In this document: positions 34,676 to 42,732 of the stretch, in pieces | Numbering within the stretch: position 1 is the first letter of the stretch | How the letters are laid out: the number at the start of each line of letters is the position of its first letter | Assembly: GCA_963761005.1 (NCBI GenBank) | Contig: CAVXFK010000018.1 | Location: 1 to 64,000, forward strand | Length of the DNA: 64,000 bases | DNA from: DASWJZ01 sp963761005 | GTDB taxonomy: Bacteria > Pseudomonadota > Alphaproteobacteria > Rhizobiales > Afifellaceae | Reading direction: 5' to 3' | Notes under the pieces: model-generated | Database searches by the model: none | Seen by the model: the letters and a program-made list of their open reading frames with translations, nothing else | What the model was told of the DNA's origin: nothing | Program-made: the position numbers and the translations under genes

Positions 34676-34832
34676 GGCTTCGCATCCGGCGATGCTTCGC
34701 CTGGCGCAGTCAGGCGTGGGCGAACCGGAAACGAAGCCTGCCCGGCGTAGCCGAAGCGGAGCGAAGGCGAAGACGGGCGATGCACGACGTCCACATCTTC
34801 CTCGGCAGCTTGCGTCCGATCCTGGTCAACCA
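34676..34832 (+). repeat. Repeat-like GC/GAAG-rich tract with a short nuclease-like remnant
   Basis: Between the tRNA and the kinase lies a tract with repeated gcgaagcctgcc / gtagccgaagcggagcgaag units. It is followed by a tiny frame starting ATG at 34780 (MHDVHIFLGSLRPILVNQ). I recall similar tracts before GIY-YIG genes whose products begin M(H/Y)YVYIL.S; here only the first residues resemble that. Interpreted as a decayed repeat-nuclease module. Confidence 0.3.
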
Positions 34833-35750
34833 GTGAAGCCCGTCGCCTTCGCCTCGATCGGCGAGTGCATGATCGAGCTCTCCGCCGGTAACGGCGCCGA
34901 CTGGCGCCTCGGCTATGCCGGCGACACCTTCAACACAGCCTGCTGCGTGCGCGCGATCCTGCCCAAGACGAAACACGTCGCCTACGTGACGGCGCTCGGC
35001 GACGATCCCTTCTCCGACAAGATGCGTGGCTTCTTCGCCGAGGCCGGCGTTGAGACCGACCGCATCCGCACGATCGGCGGGAGACGGCCGGGCCTCTATG
35101 CGATCACCCTTACGAAGGCGGAGCGCTCCTTCACCTATTGGCGCGGCGAGTCCGCGGCGCGCTGCCTCGCCGACGATCCCGCCTGGTTGAAGCGCGCGCT
35201 CGACCGCGCCGGCATGCTCTATTTCTCCGGCATCACGCTCGCGATCCTCAGAACCCCCGCCCGGCGGCGGTTGCTTGCAACAATCGCGGCGCGGCGAAAG
35301 GACGGCGCGACGATCGCGTTCGATCCGAACTACCGGCCGGTGCTCTGGCCCGACAAGAAGACAGCGGCCGCGGCGATCGAGGCCGCCTTCCGCGTGACGG
35401 ACATCGCCCTCCCGACCCTTTCCGACGCGCACGATCTCTTCGGCGACCGCACCGAGGATCACACCGCCGGGCGGCTGATCGATGCCGGCGTCGGTGAGTT
35501 CGTGCTCAAGAACGGCGAGAAGCCGGCGCTCGTCTTCGGCGACGGCAAATACGGCAAGGCGCTGCCGGGAAAGCCGAAGCGGCTGGTCGACACGACCGGC
35601 GCGGGCGACTCCTTCTCCGGCGCCTATCTTGCCGGGCGGATCCTGACGAACTCGATCCGTCCCAAGCCGCGCGCCTCGGCCACCTTGTTGCGGCCGAGGT
35701 CGTCGGCGTCCACGGTGCGCTCGCGAAAATCGACGGCGCGAAGGAGCTGA
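34833..35750 (+). CDS. kdgK: PfkB-family sugar kinase, 2-keto-3-deoxygluconate kinase type; frameshift near the end
   Basis: About 305 residues from GTG 34833 (VKPVAFASIGECMIELSAGN). Family signatures: GYAGDTFNTACCVRAILP, IAFDPNYRPVLWPDKK, and the anion hole/catalytic Asp in VDTTGAGDSFSGAYLAGR. After AGRIL the frame turns Arg/Ser-rich. Inserting one base at about 35644 restores DELDPSQAARLGHLVAAEVV and a stop at 35780-35782. The catalytic core is intact either way. Phosphorylates KDG or a similar keto-sugar acid in Entner-Doudoroff metabolism, consistent with the nearby gnd. Confidence 0.85.
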   Translation: MKPVAFASIGECMIELSAGNGADWRLGYAGDTFNTACCVRAILPKTKHVAYVTALGDDPFSDKMRGFFAEAGVETDRIRTIGGRRPGLYAITLTKAERSFTYWRGESAARCLADDPAWLKRALDRAGMLYFSGITLAILRTPARRRLLATIAARRKDGATIAFDPNYRPVLWPDKKTAAAAIEAAFRVTDIALPTLSDAHDLFGDRTEDHTAGRLIDAGVGEFVLKNGEKPALVFGDGKYGKALPGKPKRLVDTTGAGDSFSGAYLAGRILTNSIRPKPRASATLLRPRSSASTVRSRKSTARRS

Positions 35751-35769
35751 AGGCGGCGATGAAGGGCGG

Positions 35770-36144
35770 TCAGTCCTCGTAGCGTCTGAGCATGCTGATG
35801 AGGGCCGGCTTGTCGAGCTTCGCGAGACGCTCGATCGCGGCCTTCGCGCTCTGCTTCACGTCGCGCTTGTGGCGCGCCTTCACGTCATCGACTTTCGTCT
35901 TCAGCGCTCGCAAATCTTCGAGCTCCTTGCCGCTTCTCTCTCCCGCCAGCTCGACCACCGCGTCGATCAGGGTGCCGAGTTGGTCGCCGAAGCTTGCGAC
36001 GTTCTCCACCACGTCGCGCTCGATCGCCGGGCTGCCGGCGTAGCTCACGTCGATCCGCGGCGAGAACCAGTTGGCGAGATCGACGTCGCCGCTGGGGAAA
36101 TTGAAGCTGAAGGGAAACCAAGGCTGCATCGTGCTTGCGGTCAT
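35770..36144 (-). CDS. Conserved hypothetical helical protein
   Basis: 124 residues. N-terminal MTASTMQPWFPFSFNFPSGD and SPRIDVSYAGSPAIERDVVE, then an amphipathic helical body (ELEDLRALKTKVDDVKARHK) ending KPALISMLRRYED. No signal peptide or catalytic motif. Proteins of this layout occur singly in rhizobia without known function. Converges with, and slightly overlaps, the corrected end of the kinase gene. Confidence 0.65.
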   Translation of the reverse strand: MTASTMQPWFPFSFNFPSGDVDLANWFSPRIDVSYAGSPAIERDVVENVASFGDQLGTLIDAVVELAGERSGKELEDLRALKTKVDDVKARHKRDVKQSAKAAIERLAKLDKPALISMLRRYED

Positions 36145-36168
36145 CTCATGTCCTCCTCGAAACGAAAG

Positions 36169-36190
36169 AGCCCGGCCTCGCGGCCGGGCT
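36169..36190 (-). terminator. Rho-independent-type hairpin after the NMT1 gene
   Basis: AGCCCGGCC, loop TCGC, GGCCGGGCT; on the reverse strand it is followed by CTTTCGTTTC. It lies about 50 bases after the binding-protein stop and suits a terminator for the leftward ABC operon. The T-tract is imperfect. Confidence 0.6.
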
Positions 36191-36240
36191 TCCCAGGATT
36201 TGCAAGTCAGGGGCGGCCGTGCCCCCGGGCCGTCGCCCTC

Positions 36241-37221
36241 TTACATCTTGCCGAGGCCGGCGGCGTCGGTGACGTCGTGCGTCCAGGCGCCGGACGGCTT
36301 GTCCTTGATGATCTTCTGGTCGAGCAGAGCCTGCTCCGTTCGGTCGTAAGCGGCCTCGTTCAAGACGCCATTGCCGCCGGCGGTCAGCTTCGCCACCTCG
36401 CCCATCATGTATTTCTGATGGTCTAGGTCCTGGCCGCCGTTGTCGACGACGATCTGCGCCGCCTCGTCGGGATGCGCCAGCGCGTAGTCCCAGCCTTTCA
36501 TCGACGCCTTCACGAAGCGGACCATCTTGTCGAAGAAGGCCTTGTCCTTGAGGTTGTCCTCAAGCACGTAGAGGCCGTCCTCGAGCAGATCGTCGCCCAT
36601 GGCGGAGTAGTTGAAGACGACGAGATCCTCCGGCTTGAAGCCGGCGTCGAGAACCTGGCCGTACTCGTTGTAGGTCATGACCGAGATGCAATCCGCCTGC
36701 TTCTGGATGAGCGGCTGCACGTCGAAGCTCTGCTTCAGGACCGTCACCCCGTCGGGGCCGCCGTCGGTCGGCATGCCGATCTTGTGCATCCAGGCATAGA
36801 ACGGGTACTCGTTGCCGTAGAACCAGACGCCGAGCGTCTTGCCCTTGAAGTCCTCCGGCGTCTTGATGCCGGTGTATGTTGGGCAGACCAGCTCCATGCC
36901 GGCCTTGGTGAAGGGCTGCGCGATGTTGACGAGCTTGACGCCCTTCTCGCGCGCGGCGAGCGCCGCACCCATCCAGTCGACGATCACGTCGGCGCCGCCG
37001 CCGGCGATCACCTGCTCAGGCGCGATGTCCGGCCCACCGGGGTTGATCGTCACGTCGAGCCCCTCGTCCTTGTAGAAGCCCTTGTCCTTGGCGACGTAGT
37101 AGCCACCGAACTGAGCCTGGGTGACCCATTTCAGCTGCAGCGTCAGCGCGTCGTCCGCGAAAGCCTGGCTGAAGCCGAGCCCCGCAGCGAACGCAACCGC
37201 GCTCAAGAAAACCTTCTTCAT
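36241..37221 (-). CDS. NMT1/THI5-like ABC substrate-binding protein
   Basis: 326 residues with a cleavable signal (MKKVFLSAVAFAAGLGFSQA to FADD). Mature start LTLQLKWVTQAQFGGYYVAK is diagnostic of NMT1/THI5-like periplasmic proteins, as are GGADVIVDWMGAALAAREKG and ISVMTYNEYGQVLDAGFKPE. Members bind thiamine precursors, riboflavin or pyrimidine-like heterocycles. Its position beside dihydropyrimidinase makes a pyrimidine or hydantoin-like ligand likely, an inference. Promoter-proximal gene of a run is not clear: it lies downstream of its permeases. Confidence 0.88.
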   Translation of the reverse strand: MKKVFLSAVAFAAGLGFSQAFADDALTLQLKWVTQAQFGGYYVAKDKGFYKDEGLDVTINPGGPDIAPEQVIAGGGADVIVDWMGAALAAREKGVKLVNIAQPFTKAGMELVCPTYTGIKTPEDFKGKTLGVWFYGNEYPFYAWMHKIGMPTDGGPDGVTVLKQSFDVQPLIQKQADCISVMTYNEYGQVLDAGFKPEDLVVFNYSAMGDDLLEDGLYVLEDNLKDKAFFDKMVRFVKASMKGWDYALAHPDEAAQIVVDNGGQDLDHQKYMMGEVAKLTAGGNGVLNEAAYDRTEQALLDQKIIKDKPSGAWTHDVTDAAGLGKM

Positions 37222-37261
37222 TGACTACCTCCGTTTGGAATTTCCAAGCTTTCTTAGGGCG

Positions 37262-38368
37262 TTAGGCCCGGAAAGACGGGTGCCAGAACGTCGCTGCGCG
37301 CTCGATCAGCGACACCAGTCCATAGAAAAGCGAGCCCGCGAGCGCGGCCATGGCGATTTCCGCCCAGACCATGTCGATCCCCATGCGGCCGACCTCGGTG
37401 GAGATGCGGAACCCCATCCCCACGACCGGCGTGCCGAAGAATTCGGCCACGATGGCGCCGATCAGGGCAAGAGTCGAGTTGATCTTTAGCGCATTGAAGA
37501 TGAACGGCAGCGCGGCCGGGAGCCGCAGCTTTACGAGCGTCTTCCAGTAGCCGGCGGCGTAGGTGCGCATCAGATCGCGGTCCATCGCCTCCGTCGCGCC
37601 GAGCCCGGCGATCGTGTTCACGAGCATCGGGAAGAAGGTCATCACGATCACAACCGCCGCCTTCGACGGCCAGTCGAAGCCGAACCAGATCACCATGATC
37701 GGCGCGATGCCGATCATCGGAAGCGCGCTGACAAGGTTGCCGACCGGCAGGAGCCCGCGGCGCAGGAACGACACGCGGTCGGCAAGGATGGCGACGGCAA
37801 AGCCGGAAAGGCAGCCGACGAAATAGCCGAAGAGCACCGCCTTCAGGAACGTCTGGCGGAAGTCGGCGAGAAGCAACGGGCCGGAGACGACGATCTTCTG
37901 CCAGATCAAGCTCGGCGGCGGCAGGAGGACGAACGGGACGGCAAAGCCGCGCACGGCGATCTCCCAGAGGATCAGCACCCAGAGCCCGAAGACGAAGGGA
38001 ACCGCGACGCCAAGCAGCCGGTCCGCCCACGCGTCGCGCGGACGCAGCGCCGAGAGCGCCTGCACGAAGGCCCAGGCCGTAAGCCAGGCGGCGACGACGA
38101 GCACCCAATAGCCGAGGCCCGCATGGCCGGCGACGTCCGGCAAGGCCGCTATCAGGAGAACCGCGGCACCGTGCGCGGCGACGCCGGTCAGGACGAGTTG
38201 CCAGCGCGGCCGCCAGATCGCGATCAGCCCGGCGAGCGCCAGGAAGCCGGCGACGATCGAAAGCGACGAGCCCATCACCGCCGGGCCGCCCTTCGAGACA
38301 AGGAGCACGAAGGCGACGACGGTGACCGACACCGCCGGGTAGAGGATCTGCGATGGTCGGTCGTTCAT
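37262..38368 (-). CDS. ABC transporter permease with extended N-terminus
   Basis: 368 residues from ATG 38368, which overlaps the stop of the upstream permease gene (ATGA). The N-terminal 140 residues add several extra hydrophobic helices to the normal SsuC/ThiX-type permease, whose core starts about residue 150 (PPPSLIWQKIVVSGPLLLAD) and includes the ATPase-contact loop DLMRTYAAGYWKTLVKLRLP. With the other permease and ATPase it forms a nitrate/sulfonate/pyrimidine-type importer. Confidence 0.88.
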   Translation of the reverse strand: MNDRPSQILYPAVSVTVVAFVLLVSKGGPAVMGSSLSIVAGFLALAGLIAIWRPRWQLVLTGVAAHGAAVLLIAALPDVAGHAGLGYWVLVVAAWLTAWAFVQALSALRPRDAWADRLLGVAVPFVFGLWVLILWEIAVRGFAVPFVLLPPPSLIWQKIVVSGPLLLADFRQTFLKAVLFGYFVGCLSGFAVAILADRVSFLRRGLLPVGNLVSALPMIGIAPIMVIWFGFDWPSKAAVVIVMTFFPMLVNTIAGLGATEAMDRDLMRTYAAGYWKTLVKLRLPAALPFIFNALKINSTLALIGAIVAEFFGTPVVGMGFRISTEVGRMGIDMVWAEIAMAALAGSLFYGLVSLIERAATFWHPSFRA

Positions 38369-39288
38369 CGCGCACCCATCCGACGCCGCACGAGGCGGTC
38401 GACGATGCCAACGAGCGTGACGAGCACCGCCGCCATCGCCGAGCCTGCGATCAGCGCCGACCACATCTCGATCGTGTCGCTGTAGTAGGAGCCGAAGAGC
38501 AGGCGGCGACCGATGCCGGCGACCGCACCGGTCGGAAGCTCGCCGACGATCGCGCCGACAAGGCTGATCGCGATCGCCACCTTCATCGAGGCGAAAAGGA
38601 AGGGCATCGAGGCCGGCACGCGCAGCTTGAAGAAGACCCGGGCGCGGCTCGCGTTATAGGTGCGCATCAGGTCGAGCAGGATCGGATCGGGCGAGCGGAA
38701 GCCCTTCACCATGCCGACGGTGACGGGGAAGAACGAGAGATAGGTCGAGATCAGCGCCTTCGGCACCAGGCCCTTCAGGCCGATCGACGCCAGCACCACG
38801 ATCACCATCGGCGCGATTGCGAGGATCGGGATCGTCTGCGAGGTGATGATCCAGGGCATCAGGCTCCGGTCGAGGCTGCGCGCGTGCACGATCGCGGCGG
38901 CGATCGCGATGCCGAGCGCCGTGCCCATGGCGAACCCGAGCAGCGTCGAGGAGAGCGTCACCCAGCAATGATAGAGGAGGCTCGACGGCTTCCACGGCGT
39001 GGCCAGAACGACGGTCTTGTAGAGATCGACCGCGACCTGATGCGGCGCCGGCAGCGTCGGCTTCTTCTGGGTCATCGTCTCCGCAACAAACTCGGAGAAG
39101 GAGACCGTTGCGCCGCGGCGCTCGTCGAGATCGCGCTGAAACGGCGCGTTCAGCGCATAGGTGGCGACATACCAGATGACGACGATGGCGATGAGAATGA
39201 CGATGATCGGCCCGGTGTTTCCGGCCATGGCGCGGCGGTGCCAGGTCGGCGCACGGTGATCTGACGCAGCGGCGGAGGCGGCCATCAT
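38365..39288 (-). CDS. ABC transporter permease (SsuC/ThiX type)
   Basis: 307 residues (start ATG at 39288 or 39285). Six or so membrane helices; ATPase-contact loop DLMRTYNASRARVFFKLRVP. A long periplasmic insertion after the first span (APFQRDLDERRGATVSFSEF) is notable. Coupled to the second permease by overlap. Confidence 0.9.
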   Translation of the reverse strand: MMAASAAASDHRAPTWHRRAMAGNTGPIIVILIAIVVIWYVATYALNAPFQRDLDERRGATVSFSEFVAETMTQKKPTLPAPHQVAVDLYKTVVLATPWKPSSLLYHCWVTLSSTLLGFAMGTALGIAIAAAIVHARSLDRSLMPWIITSQTIPILAIAPMVIVVLASIGLKGLVPKALISTYLSFFPVTVGMVKGFRSPDPILLDLMRTYNASRARVFFKLRVPASMPFLFASMKVAIAISLVGAIVGELPTGAVAGIGRRLLFGSYYSDTIEMWSALIAGSAMAAVLVTLVGIVDRLVRRRMGAR

Positions 39289-39335
39289 GCCCCCTCCCCC
39301 GTCCCGCCTGTACCGTGCCGATACTGGCGGAACGA

Positions 39336-39356
39336 CCTCTCCCCGATGGGGAGAGG
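39336..39356. repeat. Hairpin repeat CCTCTCCCC-gat-GGGGAGAGG
   Basis: Perfect 9-bp inverted repeat in the 100-base gap between the ATPase and permease genes. It belongs in style to the CCCCTCCCC-type palindromes around the DUF559 gene at 59.8-60.3 kb. Confidence 0.6.
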
Positions 39357-39390
39357 ATCGGCGCTCTTCCGCTCACGCCGCGGCATGTCC

Positions 39391-40236
39391 TCAATCCTCA
39401 TAGCTGTGCCCCGCCCTCAGGCCCTCGCGTACCCGGTGGGCGACTTGCAAGAACTCCGGCGTCTCGCGGATGTCGAGCGTGCGCTTGGCAGGCAGCGTGT
39501 TCTTGATCACGTCGTGGATGCGGCCCGGGCGCGGGGACATCACCACGATGCGCGTCGACAGGAACACGGCTTCCGGAATCGAGTGCGTGACGAAGATCAC
39601 CGTCTTCCGTGTCTTCGCCCAGAGCTGAAGCAGTTGCTCGTTCAGGTGATCGCGCACGATCTCGTCGAGCGCGCCGAACGGCTCGTCCATCAGAAGCAGC
39701 GCCGGGTCGAAGGAGAGTGCGCGGGCGATCGAGGCGCGCTGCTGCATGCCGCCGGAAAGCTGCCAGGGGAATTTGCGGTCGAAGCCGGTGAGATTGACGA
39801 GGTCGAGGTTCTTCCTGACCCGCTGGGCGCGCTCCGCCGACGACACGCCCATCACCTCAAGCGGCAGCGCGACGTTCTTCGCGATCGTCCGCCACGGAAA
39901 GAGCGCGGACGACTGGAAGACGTAACCGTAGGCGCGTCGCTGGCGCGCCTCGTCGGGCGTCAGACCGTTGACGAGGATCGAGCCCGAGCTTGGCTGCTCG
40001 AGATCGGCAATGACGCGAAGCAGCGTGGTCTTGCCGCAGCCGGACGGGCCGATCAGCGAGACGAACTCGCCGCGCTCGACGCTCAAGCCGATGTCGGAGA
40101 GCGCCTGCACCGGGCCGTCGGCGGTCTCGAAGGTGAGCGAGAGATTCTCGATGGCGATCACCGGAGCGCCTGAGTCCGCCCCGGGCCGCGCGGCTCCCAC
40201 CGCCCTCGCCTCGCTCACCGTTCCTTCCGCCATCAA
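39391..40236 (-). CDS. ABC transporter ATP-binding protein
   Basis: 281 residues. Walker A GPSGCGKT at 63-70, Q-loop GYVFQSSALFPWRTI, signature LSGGMQQRASIARAL, Walker B LLLMDEPFGALDE, switch His in VTHSIPEAVFLS. The C-terminus is the SsuB/ThiZ/NrtD class. First gene of the leftward importer operon (ATPase, permease, permease, binding protein). Confidence 0.93.
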   Translation of the reverse strand: MMAEGTVSEARAVGAARPGADSGAPVIAIENLSLTFETADGPVQALSDIGLSVERGEFVSLIGPSGCGKTTLLRVIADLEQPSSGSILVNGLTPDEARQRRAYGYVFQSSALFPWRTIAKNVALPLEVMGVSSAERAQRVRKNLDLVNLTGFDRKFPWQLSGGMQQRASIARALSFDPALLLMDEPFGALDEIVRDHLNEQLLQLWAKTRKTVIFVTHSIPEAVFLSTRIVVMSPRPGRIHDVIKNTLPAKRTLDIRETPEFLQVAHRVREGLRAGHSYED

Positions 40237-40374
40237 TTCAGCCCCGCTCCTACGACCCTAGCGCAAATCCGTCGCGGGAGTCGCGTTTCCGCGCGACCCC
40301 GTGCCGCCGTATTGTCGCGCGAAAGGAATCGCCGCGCCGCCGCGAGGCGGGGCGCAGCCCAAAGGAAATCCGCC

Positions 40375-40818
40375 ATGCCCAAATCGCCCGAGAAGACCTG
40401 CCGGGTCGTGCGCCCGACGGGCATCTATGAGGGGAAGCAGGGGTTCAGTTATTTTGAGGGAATCGCCAAGGAAACCGTCGGCTCGGACGCCATCTGCATG
40501 CATCTCCTGACGATCCCGCCCGGCGGCCGCGCCAAGGCTCACATGCACGAGAACCATGAGACCGCCATCTACGTGATCAGCGGCGAGGCTCACACCTGGT
40601 TCGGCGAGCGGCTCGAGAACCACGTCGTCCACCGCGCCGGCGAGATGTTCTATATTCCGGCCGGCGTGCCGCATCTTCCCATGAACCTCAGCGACAAGCC
40701 CGCCGTCGCCGTCATCGCGCGCACCGACCCACACGAACAGGAGAGCGTCTTGCTCCTGCCCGAGCTCGAAGCGCTGGTGCCGGAGCTGTTGAAGTCCGTC
40801 GGCGCAAAGGTGGCCTAG
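40375..40818 (+). CDS. Cupin domain protein
   Basis: 147 residues from ATG 40375 (AAAGG upstream). A single cupin barrel with both motifs: KAHMHENHETAIYVISGEAH (G(X)5HXH(X)3-4E-like) and GEMFYIPAGVPHLPMNLSDK. Metal binding by the three His and Glu is expected. Lies on the opposite strand to the pyrimidine genes, tail to tail with hydA. Could be an accessory isomerase or lyase or a ligand sensor; not assignable. Confidence 0.85.
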   Translation: MPKSPEKTCRVVRPTGIYEGKQGFSYFEGIAKETVGSDAICMHLLTIPPGGRAKAHMHENHETAIYVISGEAHTWFGERLENHVVHRAGEMFYIPAGVPHLPMNLSDKPAVAVIARTDPHEQESVLLLPELEALVPELLKSVGAKVA

Positions 40819-42269
40819 ACGCCCGCCGGAATTCCAGTCCGCTCCACTTTGCGCGGGGCGGTCAGCTCCTTCCAGGTTGAGAGCGCCTTGTTGACCGGCG
40901 GACTCGCGGGGCGCTCGACGAAGCGGCCGTCGCCGGTGCCGGCGCGGACCTCGCCGTCGGAATAGGCGATCTGGCCTCGCGACAGCGTCATCTTCGCTCG
41001 GCCGGTCACGCTCACCCCTTCGAAGACGTTGTAGTCGATCGCCGACTTCTGCGTCTTGGCGCTGATCGTCTTCGTCGCCTCGGGGTCCCAGATCACGATG
41101 TCGGCGTCGGCGCCGGGCATGATCGCACCCTTCTTCGGATACATGTTCAGGATCTTGGCGATGTTGGTCGAGGTGACGGCGACGAATTCGTTCATCGTCA
41201 GACGCCCGGTCCTGACACCGCGGGTCCAGAGCACCGACAGCCGGTCTTCGAGCCCGCCTGTGCCGTTCGGGATCTTGGTGAAATCGCCGACGCCCATGCG
41301 CTTCTGCTCGGTGGTGAAAGCGCAATGGTCGGTCGCCACCACCTGCAGCGAGCCGGAGGCAAGTCCGGCCCAGAGCAAATCCTGGTGCAGCTTGTTGCGG
41401 AACGGCGGCGACATCACGCGCCGCGCGGCGTGATCCCAATCGGGATTGGCGTATTCGCTCTCGTCGAGGACGAGATGCTGGATCAGCGGCTCGCCGTAGA
41501 CGCGCATCCCCTTCTGCCGCGCCCGGCGGATCGCTTCGTGCGTCTGCTCGCATGAGACGTGCACGACATAGAGCGGCACGCCGGCCTGGTCGGCGATCAT
41601 AATGGCGCGGTTGGCCGCCTCGCCTTCCACATCCGGCGGGCGCGAATAGGCATGCGCCTCGGGGCCGTTGTTGCCTTCCGCCAGCAGCTTCTGCTGCAGG
41701 AAGGCGACGACATCGCCGTTCTCGGCGTGGACGAGCGGCATGGCGCCAAGCTCGGCGCAGCGCGAGAACGACGCGAACATCTCGTCGTCGTTCACCATCA
41801 GCGCGCCCTTGTAGGCCATGAAATGCTTGAAGGTGTTGATGCCCTGCTCGACCACCTTCGGCATCTCGTCAAAAACCTGCTTGTCCCACCACGTGATCGC
41901 CATGTGGAACGAGTAGTCGGTGCGCGCCTTGCCGGCCTTCTGGTACCATTGCTGCAGCGCGTCGAGCAGGCCCTGCTTCGGCGCCGGCAGGCAAAAGTCG
42001 ACGATCATCGTCGTGCCGCCGGAGAGTGCCGCGGCAGTTCCCGTGTCGAAGTCGTCAGAGGAGAACGTGCCCATGAAGGGCATTTCCATGTGCGTGTGCG
42101 GGTCGATGCCGCCCGGCATGACGTAGCAGCCCGACGCGTCGATGATGTGGTCGGCGGCGTGCTGAAGGTCGGGGCCGACCGCGACGATCTTGTCGTGCTG
42201 AACGAAGACGTCGGCCTTGGTGGTGAGATCGGCGGTGACGATGGTGCCGCCTTTGATGAGTTTCGACAT
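40815..42269 (-). CDS. hydA: Dihydropyrimidinase
   Basis: 484 residues from ATG 42269 (GGGAGAGG upstream; a GTG at 42275 is less likely). Cyclic amidohydrolase: HTH metal motif PGGIDPHTHMEMPF (His58, His60), carboxylated Lys154 in FKHFMAYKGALMVNDDE, metal His in MPLVHAENGDV and PLYVVHVSCEQT, Asp in VVATDHCAFTTEQK. Hydrolyses dihydrouracil/dihydrothymine to N-carbamoyl-beta-amino acids, step 2 of the reductive pathway. Neighbours supply steps 1 and 3-5. Confidence 0.95.
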   Translation of the reverse strand: MSKLIKGGTIVTADLTTKADVFVQHDKIVAVGPDLQHAADHIIDASGCYVMPGGIDPHTHMEMPFMGTFSSDDFDTGTAAALSGGTTMIVDFCLPAPKQGLLDALQQWYQKAGKARTDYSFHMAITWWDKQVFDEMPKVVEQGINTFKHFMAYKGALMVNDDEMFASFSRCAELGAMPLVHAENGDVVAFLQQKLLAEGNNGPEAHAYSRPPDVEGEAANRAIMIADQAGVPLYVVHVSCEQTHEAIRRARQKGMRVYGEPLIQHLVLDESEYANPDWDHAARRVMSPPFRNKLHQDLLWAGLASGSLQVVATDHCAFTTEQKRMGVGDFTKIPNGTGGLEDRLSVLWTRGVRTGRLTMNEFVAVTSTNIAKILNMYPKKGAIMPGADADIVIWDPEATKTISAKTQKSAIDYNVFEGVSVTGRAKMTLSRGQIAYSDGEVRAGTGDGRFVERPASPPVNKALSTWKELTAPRKVERTGIPAGV

Positions 42270-42312
42270 TTGCACCTCTCCCGGTCAGCGCAGGGCGAGA
42301 CCTCAAAGAATT

Positions 42313-42350
42313 GTCGTCATGCCCGGACTTGATCCGGGCATCCATTCCGT
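42313..42350. repeat. Palindromic repeat, copy a
   Basis: GTCATGCCCGGACTTGATCC followed by GGGCATCCATTCCGT: an imperfect stem-loop of the dispersed GTCATGCCCGG...CATTCCGT family. It lies in inverted orientation to the copy at 42672-42709, with the GIY-YIG gene between them. Confidence 0.85.
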
Positions 42351-42366
42351 GACGGCGAATGGATAT

Positions 42367-42657
42367 TCAGAACATCAGGAGATGCGAATAGCGGTCGCGC
42401 CAGTCCGGATTGTCCTTCTCGATCAATTCGATCTTCCAGGCACGCGGCCAGCTCTTGATCGCCTTTTCCCGCGCGATTGCGTCGATGATCCATGGAAACT
42501 CTTCGTACCAGACAAGCCGTTTCACCTCGTACCGAGCCGTGAAGCCGCCGGTCAAACCCTCGCGATGCTCCCAAATGCGCCGTGGGAGATCGCTCGTCAC
42601 GCCGCAGTACAGGGTGCCGCCCTTCTTTGAGGCGAGTAGATACGTGTATCCCTTCAC
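42367..42657 (-). CDS. GIY-YIG family nuclease
   Basis: 96 residues from GTG 42657; the apparent extension upstream is just the translated repeat. The GIY-YIG core is clear: VKGYTYLLASKKGGTLYCGV, the catalytic Arg region DLPRRIWEHREG, the Glu region LVWYEEFPWIIDAIAREKAI, and the terminal KDNPDWRDR. This UvrC-N-like single-domain group is very common in rhizobia and close to repeats. It interrupts the hydA-carbamoylase gene run and is flanked by inverted repeats, suggesting it arrived as an independent element. Confidence 0.88.
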   Translation of the reverse strand: MKGYTYLLASKKGGTLYCGVTSDLPRRIWEHREGLTGGFTARYEVKRLVWYEEFPWIIDAIAREKAIKSWPRAWKIELIEKDNPDWRDRYSHLLMF

Positions 42658-42671
42658 ATCCTGATAGCGAA

Positions 42672-42709
42672 ACGGAATGGATTGCCGGGTCAAGCCCGGC
42701 AATGACGAC
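42672..42709. repeat. Palindromic repeat, copy b (inverted to copy a)
   Basis: ACGGAATGGATTGCCGGGTC followed by AAGCCCGGCAATGACGAC, the reverse orientation of the same family, directly at the 5' end of the GIY-YIG gene. Confidence 0.85.
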
Positions 42710-42732
42710 AGTTCTGGAGTGCCGCAGACAAT

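Noticed and set aside
38353..39264. 303-codon open frame opposite the ABC permease
   Set aside because: Very high Arg/Asp content and no protein family; mirror of the real gene in GC-rich DNA.
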